From: Sulfurimonas sp.
GTDB taxonomy: Bacteria > Campylobacterota > Campylobacteria > Campylobacterales > Sulfurimonadaceae
Assembly: GCA_027858865.1 (NCBI GenBank)
Contig: JAQIBW010000283.1
Coordinates: forward strand, 1-10,074
DNA length: 10,074 nt
Reading direction: 5' to 3'
Shown: piece after piece, positions 6,086-10,074 of the stretch
Position numbering within the stretch: position 1 is the stretch's first letter
Layout of the letters: the number at the start of each line of letters is the position of its first letter
Program-made: the position numbers and the translations under genes
The notes under the pieces: model-generated
The model's input: the letters and a program-made list of their open reading frames with translations, nothing else
Told to the model about the DNA's origin: nothing
Database searches by the model: none

Positions 6086-7083
6086 TAAACTTCCTTACCT
6101 TTTAACTCTTCAAGTCGTAATACGATATGCTCATTAACACCAGTATCAACATAGTTGATAGCCTGGTATATTGCATTTTCAATTGCTTTAGAATTACTTT
6201 TCCCATGACTTACGATTGCACAACCCTTGATCCCGATAAGTGGAGCACCACCTATTTCAGCGTAATCAATTTGTTTTTTGAGAAGTTTAAAAACTTTTCT
6301 CATCAGTAGTGCGCCTGTAATGGCAATGGGAGATTTTCTAATATAGTCTTTAATAAGCTGGCTTATAGTAGCAGCAACACCCTCACTAGCTTTAAGTACA
6401 AGATTTCCGATGAAACCATCACATGTAATTACATCACAAGAACCATTAAAGATATCGCTACCTTCGACATTTCCTTTGAAACCTTTGTATCCTTGTAGGA
6501 TTTTAAAAGCTTCTTTTGTAATTTCATTACCTTTAGAAGCTTCTTCGCCGTTAGCAAGAATACCAATGCTTGGATTTTCTATTTTAAGTAAATCTTCTGC
6601 ATAACATCCACCCATAACAGCAAATTCTGCTATATGCTGAGCTTTTGAGTCAACATTTGCACCCGCATCAAGTAAAATAGAACGACGACCAGTTCTTGTT
6701 GGCATAAGAGTAGCAAGAGCAGGACGTGAAACACCTTGAAGACGACCAAGTCTAAGTGTCGCAAGAGTCATTGTAGCACCACTGTGTCCAGCAGAAACCA
6801 CACCATCAGCTTCACCATTTTTTACAAGATCAATAGCCTTATAAATACTACTCTCTTTTCTTTTTACAGCATCTGTAGCTGCATCTGACATTGAAATTAC
6901 ATCATCAGCTTCAACTATAGAAATTTTAGCTCTATAACGCTTTGGTAACAGAGGTAAAATTTCATCTTTTTTGCCTACAAGTATAGGTATAAAGTGTTTC
7001 CTTTTAAGTGCTTGGATGCACCCTTTTACAATTGGTTCGGGACCAAAGTCCCCTCCCATTGCATCAATAGCAATTTTTACCAT
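6085..7083 (-). CDS. plsX: Phosphate acyltransferase PlsX
   Basis: Converts acyl-ACP to acyl-phosphate, the acyl donor for PlsY in glycerophospholipid synthesis; a peripheral membrane enzyme. The 332-residue protein shows family landmarks: IAIDAMGGDFGPEPIVKG at 4-21, VSAGHSGATMTLATLRLGR at 96-114, LLDAGANVD at 137-145, ILANGEEASKGNE at 175-187, CDGFIGNLVLKASEG at 221-235 and AEIGGAPLIGIKG at 275-287. The start is only three bases after the rpmF stop and has no strong ribosome site (a GGTGAG lies 12 bases before the ATG). Expression probably relies on coupling with rpmF. The rpmF-plsX-fabH order is widely conserved in bacteria and ties ribosome supply to membrane lipid synthesis. Confidence 0.97.
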   Translation of the reverse strand: MVKIAIDAMGGDFGPEPIVKGCIQALKRKHFIPILVGKKDEILPLLPKRYRAKISIVEADDVISMSDAATDAVKRKESSIYKAIDLVKNGEADGVVSAGHSGATMTLATLRLGRLQGVSRPALATLMPTRTGRRSILLDAGANVDSKAQHIAEFAVMGGCYAEDLLKIENPSIGILANGEEASKGNEITKEAFKILQGYKGFKGNVEGSDIFNGSCDVITCDGFIGNLVLKASEGVAATISQLIKDYIRKSPIAITGALLMRKVFKLLKKQIDYAEIGGAPLIGIKGCAIVSHGKSNSKAIENAIYQAINYVDTGVNEHIVLRLEELKGKEV

Positions 7084-7086
7084 TGA

Positions 7087-7236
7087 TTACTTATACTCAC
7101 CAGTAGTCGGGTTGATATGGTGTGGTAATTTATATGTTCCGTCTTTATCTTTAACTGGTTTAGCTAAAGTGATTTTATAGTGAGTTCTTCTTTTCGCTCC
7201 ACGAGAGTGAGAGACTCTTCTTTTAGGTACTGCCAT
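7087..7236 (-). CDS. rpmF: 50S ribosomal protein L32
   Basis: A 49-residue basic protein of the large ribosomal subunit. The N-terminus MAVPKRRVSHSRGAKRR is the diagnostic L32 start and the C-terminus is HINPTTGEYK. It has no cysteine, so it is the zinc-independent form of L32. AAAGGA lies eight bases before the ATG, inside the end of the DUF177 gene, whose stop codon is only three bases from this start. It sits between the DUF177 gene and plsX, the arrangement common to many bacteria. The small size makes it easy to miss in automated scans. Confidence 0.95.
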   Translation of the reverse strand: MAVPKRRVSHSRGAKRRTHYKITLAKPVKDKDGTYKLPHHINPTTGEYK

Positions 7237-7239
7237 AAT

Positions 7240-7608
7240 CTATATCCTTTCGTTATTTTTTTTACAATTTTCACAACTATAATAGTCGCTTTTGATTAGC
7301 TCAATTTCTGAGTTTAAAAGCTCATCTAAATCGGCTACAGAGTTAAAAGATTCAACAACATCTAACTCGATATTACTTTCATCTTCATAAACACCATCAG
7401 AGATAAATAATTTTATCTCTTCATTTACTGGTAGCTCAAACTCTTCGCCACATTGATTACACTCAGTAAGAGTCATGCCTTCTAGATTGGCTTTTAGCAA
7501 AATCAATTTGCCAGAATCATACTGTAAATAACCTTTAAAAGTTATTTCATCTGATTTAACTTCAAAATCTATCGGCGTTGGACCTACTTTTCTAAGAGTA
7601 ACTTTCAT
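7240..7608 (-). CDS. DUF177 / YceD-family protein, likely linked to 23S rRNA
   Basis: A 122-residue soluble protein of the DUF177 (YceD) family. In E. coli and plants, members are needed for normal 23S rRNA accumulation; the position directly before rpmF supports a ribosome link. The family mark CNQCGEEF lies at 50-57. A second CxxC at C112/C115 near the C-terminus could join C50/C53 in binding one zinc ion; this is inference. The middle is acidic (about 71-107). It is shorter than the E. coli protein (about 170 residues) but of usual size for the shorter family members. The ribosome site is weak (only AAGTAAA-like before the ATG), and the start is seven bases after the ndk stop, so translational coupling is likely. 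Confidence 0.88.
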   Translation of the reverse strand: MKVTLRKVGPTPIDFEVKSDEITFKGYLQYDSGKLILLKANLEGMTLTECNQCGEEFELPVNEEIKLFISDGVYEDESNIELDVVESFNSVADLDELLNSEIELIKSDYYSCENCKKNNERI

Positions 7609-7615
7609 ATTTTAC

Positions 7616-8029
7616 TTATGAAATTTCTCTTTCTGAGAAAAAGAATGCAATTTCGATAGCTGCATTTTCAACAGAGTCACTTCCGTGAACTGCATTTGCA
7701 TCTATGTTTTCAGCGAAGTCTGCACGGATTGTACCTGCTTCAGCTTCTTTAGGGTTAGTAGCACCCATTAAATCACGGTTCTTTTGCATTGCATCTTCAC
7801 CTTCTAAAACAGAAACAACAACTGGTCCGCTGATCATGAAATCAACTAAGTCGTTGAAAAAAGGTCTCTCAGAGTGAACAGCATAAAATGCTTCAGCATC
7901 CCCGCGGCTAAGTTGAATCTTTCTAGTTGCTGCAAGTTTTAAACCATTGCTTTCAAAACGATCCAAAATTTTTCCAATTACGCCCTTAGCTACGGCATCT
8001 GGTTTTATTATTGATAGTGTACGTTCCAT
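7616..8029 (-). CDS. ndk: Nucleoside diphosphate kinase
   Basis: Moves the gamma phosphate from ATP to NDPs through a phosphohistidine intermediate, balancing NTP and dNTP pools in the cytoplasm. The 137-residue protein starts MERTLSIIKPDAV, carries RPFF at 55-58 and GATNPKEAEAGTIRADF at 89-105, and has the catalytic H115 in NAVHGSDS. It closely resembles the Campylobacter enzyme as I remember it. The start is ATG (complement 8027-8029); an upstream in-frame TTG would add one residue but sits only two bases from the AGGAG site, whereas the ATG has five. It is the first gene of the ndk-DUF177-rpmF-plsX-fabH block, with its own promoter upstream. Confidence 0.97.
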   Translation of the reverse strand: MERTLSIIKPDAVAKGVIGKILDRFESNGLKLAATRKIQLSRGDAEAFYAVHSERPFFNDLVDFMISGPVVVSVLEGEDAMQKNRDLMGATNPKEAEAGTIRADFAENIDANAVHGSDSVENAAIEIAFFFSEREIS

Positions 8030-8034
8030 CAAAT

Positions 8035-8039
8035 CTCCT
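8035..8039 (-). promoter_or_regulatory. Ribosome site that decides the ndk start
   Basis: AGGAG on the minus strand lies five bases before the ATG and only two before the in-frame TTG, which favours the ATG. Confidence 0.7.
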
Positions 8040-8063
8040 GTATAAGTATAAAATTAGGGTGGA

Positions 8064-8069
8064 ATTATA
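8064..8069 (-). promoter_or_regulatory. -10 box of the ndk operon promoter
   Basis: A perfect minus-strand TATAAT in TTTTTTGGATATAATTCC, with T-rich DNA upstream and no clear -35. The predicted start near 8057 gives a leader of about 28 bases. It should drive the whole ndk-to-fabH block, since no other good promoter was noticed in the tight gaps. Confidence 0.6.
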
Positions 8070-8126
8070 TCCAAAAAATGATGTGTTTAAGTTTAAATCT
8101 AAAGATTTGTGAAAGGAAAGAGAATC

Positions 8127-8151
8127 ACAAAGTGCAATTTTTACACTTTGT
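8127..8151 (-). terminator. Hairpin terminator after the ferredoxin gene
   Basis: ACAAAGTG and CACTTTGT pair perfectly over eight positions around a nine-base loop, about 17 bases past the ferredoxin stop. A further three pairs are possible outside one mismatch. On the minus strand a T-rich but interrupted run (GATTCTCTTTCC) follows. It probably separates the ferredoxin transcript from the ndk operon. Confidence 0.6.
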
Positions 8152-8168
8152 AATTGATTTAATGAGAA

Positions 8169-8453
8169 TTAGTCTACAATATTCTCATGGTTTGAGCGTT
8201 GCTCTTCTGTAACATCTTCACGATGAGATGGGCTTTCGCCAATAGCATCCCAAGTGATACAGCCTTCAGTAGGACATGCAGTAGCACAAGCTGGTTCATC
8301 ATGATGACCAACACATTCTACACATTTGTCACCATAAACATAATAAATTTCTTCATCTTGAGGATTATCATCCTCGTCTACGATTGCTTCAACTGGACAT
8401 TCGTCGATACATGCTCCACAGTTGATACAAGTGTCATTAATAATTACTGCCAT
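8169..8453 (-). CDS. fdxA: 2[4Fe-4S] ferredoxin, Chromatium vinosum type
   Basis: Small cytoplasmic electron carrier of 94 residues. Cluster I ligands are C9, C12, C15 and C19 (CINCGACIDECP). Cluster II uses C44 and C47, then an eight-residue insert, then C56 and C60 (CATACP). The longer spacing between the second and third Cys of cluster II marks the Chromatium vinosum (Alvin) subtype, which has very low-potential clusters. C65 is one extra Cys, and an acidic C-terminal tail follows (74-94). The symbol follows the Helicobacter/Campylobacter fdxA genes that it resembles. AGGAG lies six bases before the ATG. It lies 70 bases after metK on the same strand and may be partly co-transcribed with it. 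Redox partners cannot be told from here. Confidence 0.92.
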   Translation of the reverse strand: MAVIINDTCINCGACIDECPVEAIVDEDDNPQDEEIYYVYGDKCVECVGHHDEPACATACPTEGCITWDAIGESPSHREDVTEEQRSNHENIVD

Positions 8454-8479
8454 AAAATTCTCCTAAATTTAATTTTCTG

Positions 8480-8491
8480 GATAAGTTTATC
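8480..8491 (-). promoter_or_regulatory. Dyad in the fdxA promoter region, possible Fur/PerR-type operator
   Basis: GATAA and TTATC half sites face each other across two bases. Overlapping it on the minus strand is a weak -10 candidate (TGATAAACT), with a predicted start near 8477. The half sites match those in Fur-family operators, but the central spacing differs from the usual three bases. Weak call. Confidence 0.25.
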
Positions 8492-8523
8492 ACAAGATTT
8501 TTAAAAATAGCTAAAATATCAAA

Positions 8524-9681
8524 TTAAATATCTAAATAGGCTTTAATCTCATCAACTCTGTCCGTACGCTCCCATGTGAAGCCCTCTTCTTCTCTTCCAA
8601 AATGTCCGTATGCAGCTGTTTTTCTATATATTGGACGTAGTAAATCTAAAGCTTTTATGATTCCTTTTGGTGAAAGGTCAAAAAGATCTTTTACACACTT
8701 CTCAATTCTTTCTTCTTCAACCTTACCTGTTCCATGTGTATCTACAAGTATAGAAACAGGTTTCGCTATACCTATAGCATACGAGACTTGTATTGTTGCT
8801 CTATCACAAGCTCCGGCAGCCACCAGGTTTTTAGCAACCCACCTTGCAGCGTAAGCAGCGCTTCTATCTACTTTAGTAGGATCTTTTCCACTAAAGGCTC
8901 CTCCACCATGAGGACAACTGCCACCATAAGTATCTACTATTATCTTTCTACCGGTCAATCCTGTATCACCTTGAGGACCACCAATTACAAACTTTCCTGT
9001 AGGGTTAATATGTATAGTAGTGTTTTCGTTCATCATATCTGCTGGAATTACATGATTTATGACTTCACTAATCATATCTTTGTGAATTTGTTCTTGTTCA
9101 ACATCTGGTGCGTGTTGCGTTGATATAACAATAGTATCTACAAAGACTGGTTTATCACCAACATACTTAATGCTAATCTGAGCTTTACCATCTGGACGAA
9201 GATAAGGAACAAGTCCCTCTTTTCTCACTTCTGCCATTCTTTGTGTCAATCGGTGTGCTAGATGTATAGGAAGTGGCATTAGAACATCTGTCTCACGACA
9301 TGCATATCCAAACATCATACCCTGATCACCTGCTCCTATCTCACCATTTTCTTGATCAACACCTTGGTTAATATCAGGAGACTGCTCGCCTATTCCATTT
9401 AAAATTGCAGCAGCACGATAATCAAAACCGTAAGTTGCATCTGTGTACCCTATTTCTTGAATAACTTTTCTAGCAATCTCTTGCATTGGGGCATAAGCCG
9501 TTGTCTTCAATTCGCCTGCAATTACACAAAAACCATTTGATACCAATGTTTCACACGCAACGCGTGCATTAGGATCATGTTCAATAATATAATCCAAAAT
9601 TGCATCACTGATTTGATCTGCCATCTTATCAGGGTGCCCTTCTGTTACAGACTCTGAAGTAAATATATACTCTTTTGTCAT
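8524..9681 (-). CDS. metK: S-adenosylmethionine synthetase (methionine adenosyltransferase)
   Basis: Makes S-adenosylmethionine from methionine and ATP, the cell's main methyl donor; a cytoplasmic tetramer needing Mg2+ and K+. The 385 residues match the E. coli length. Landmarks: SVTEGHPDKMADQISDAILD at 11-30 with H16, GAGDQGMMFGYA at 116-127, GGPQGDTGLTGRKIIVDTYG at 234-253, the phosphate loop GGGAFSGKDPTKVDRS at 259-274 and AIGIAKPVS at 302-310. AAAGGA precedes the ATG by about seven bases. It is divergent from the peroxiredoxin gene and co-directional with fdxA. In the C. jejuni order I recall, fdxA and ahpC are adjacent, so metK appears inserted here; that comparison is from memory. Confidence 0.98.
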   Translation of the reverse strand: MTKEYIFTSESVTEGHPDKMADQISDAILDYIIEHDPNARVACETLVSNGFCVIAGELKTTAYAPMQEIARKVIQEIGYTDATYGFDYRAAAILNGIGEQSPDINQGVDQENGEIGAGDQGMMFGYACRETDVLMPLPIHLAHRLTQRMAEVRKEGLVPYLRPDGKAQISIKYVGDKPVFVDTIVISTQHAPDVEQEQIHKDMISEVINHVIPADMMNENTTIHINPTGKFVIGGPQGDTGLTGRKIIVDTYGGSCPHGGGAFSGKDPTKVDRSAAYAARWVAKNLVAAGACDRATIQVSYAIGIAKPVSILVDTHGTGKVEEERIEKCVKDLFDLSPKGIIKALDLLRPIYRKTAAYGHFGREEEGFTWERTDRVDEIKAYLDI

Positions 9682-9697
9682 CGATTTTCCTTTGCTG

Positions 9698-9703
9698 GAA
9701 GTA
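9698..9703 (-). promoter_or_regulatory. Possible -10 box of metK
   Basis: Minus-strand TATACT in TTTGATATACTTCC, a short distance upstream of the AAAGGA ribosome site. TATATT further upstream (TTTTATTATATTG, around 9740-9748) is an alternative that would give a longer leader. Confidence 0.35.
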
Positions 9704-9755
9704 TATCAAAGTCTCATTAATTTTTTGCTGTTGGAAATCAATATAATAAAAGATA

Positions 9756-9777
9756 AAAATTATCCTTAAATAATTTT
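9756..9777. promoter_or_regulatory. AT-rich dyad between metK and the peroxiredoxin gene
   Basis: AAAATTAT and ATAATTTT form a perfect eight-base inverted repeat across six bases, located between the two divergent promoters. Its sequence is loosely like Fur/PerR-family operators, and PerR controls peroxiredoxin genes in Campylobacter, but the spacing is not classical. Candidate operator only. Confidence 0.3.
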
Positions 9778-9817
9778 ATTACTTGATTTGTTCTAAGATT
9801 TGTTAATCTGTTTGTGT

Positions 9818-9823
9818 TAAAAT
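9818..9823 (+). promoter_or_regulatory. -10 box of the peroxiredoxin gene
   Basis: TAAAAT preceded by TGT gives an extended -10 (TGTTAAAAT). The predicted start near 9830 leaves a leader of about 29 bases with AAGGA at 9847-9851. A short inverted pair, TTGTGTT (9812-9818) and AACACAA (9842-9848), flanks the start region. Confidence 0.4.
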
Positions 9824-9858
9824 ATCTGCAACAAAAAAACAAACACAAGGACATATAT

Positions 9859-10074
9859 ATGTTAGTAACAAACCCAGCTCCAGATTTCACAGCAACAACA
9901 GTTTTAGCAGATGGCACAATCGATGAAAATTTTAAATTATCAGAAAACTTTGGTGAAAAGGGTACAGTACTTTTCTTTTACCCACTGGACTTTACATTTG
10001 TATGTCCATCAGAAATTATCGCATTTTCTCACAGTATTGTAGATTTTAATAGTCGTGGTGTAATTGTTATAGGT
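9859..10074 (+). CDS. ahpC: 2-Cys peroxiredoxin (AhpC/TsaA family), N-terminal part cut by window end
   Basis: Reduces hydrogen peroxide and organic hydroperoxides through a peroxidatic cysteine. The first 72 residues are present: MLVTNPAPDF at the start, then FFYPLDFTFVCPSEI at 39-53 with peroxidatic C49 and the conserved Pro and Thr nearby. The resolving Cys lies beyond the window. AAGGA is seven bases before the ATG. In Helicobacter and Campylobacter this enzyme (TsaA/AhpC) takes electrons from thioredoxin; that is family knowledge. It is divergent from metK, with a candidate operator in the shared 177-base region. Confidence 0.95.
   Translation, partial: MLVTNPAPDFTATTVLADGTIDENFKLSENFGEKGTVLFFYPLDFTFVCPSEIIAFSHSIVDFNSRGVIVIG

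Noticed and set aside
8030..8032. TTG as the start codon of ndk
   Set aside because: Only two bases from AGGAG; the next codon is ATG with proper spacing, and the family begins there.
8497..8508. Perfect 12-base palindrome of only A and T after metK
   Set aside because: Pure A/T run expected by chance in such DNA; no G/C pairs for a stable terminator.
1..10074. CRISPR array, insertion sequence, tRNA or rRNA
   Set aside because: No spaced direct repeats, transposase, terminal inverted repeats or recognisable tRNA/rRNA sequence seen on either strand.

Overview
The window looks like chromosomal DNA from a free-living Campylobacterota (Epsilonproteobacteria) bacterium, most likely Sulfurimonas-like. 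The DNA is AT-rich. TATAAT -10 boxes lack clear -35 boxes, and the proteins resemble Helicobacter/Campylobacter families. The minus-strand block ndk - DUF177 - rpmF - plsX - fabH, with a Chromatium-vinosum-type ferredoxin and an AhpC peroxiredoxin nearby, matches the order I recall for Campylobacter jejuni. Genus assignment is inference.

Layout. 1-386 (-): 5' end of rmuC, cut by the window edge. 486-2627 (+): a large membrane sensor with an N-terminal hemerythrin domain, a periplasmic NIT domain and a C-terminal GGDEF diguanylate cyclase. Its promoter lies so close to the ATG that the mRNA is probably leaderless. 2796-4421 (+): a DEAD-box RNA helicase with an RGG-rich tail and a 5' leader able to form alternative structures. 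4564-4938 (+): a small HIT-family protein. 4939-5086: convergent intergenic region. 5087-8029 (-): tightly packed ndk/DUF177/rpmF/plsX/fabH operon, including the 49-residue ribosomal protein L32. 8169-8453 (-): 2[4Fe-4S] ferredoxin. 8524-9681 (-): metK. 9859-10074 (+): start of a 2-Cys peroxiredoxin, divergent from metK and cut by the window end. No intergenic gap exceeds about 180 bases.

How the genes fit together. The minus-strand operon couples nucleotide balance (ndk), the ribosome (DUF177, L32) and the start of lipid synthesis (PlsX, FabH), a growth-linked set with overlapping or near-touching genes. Ferredoxin, MetK and peroxiredoxin supply electron transfer, methyl donor and peroxide defence. 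The hemerythrin-NIT-GGDEF protein stands alone and would link oxygen/redox and possibly nitrate/nitrite to c-di-GMP. No mobile element, CRISPR array, tRNA or rRNA was seen. The most unusual items are the sensor's domain combination, its leaderless start, and the possible RNA switch ahead of the helicase.
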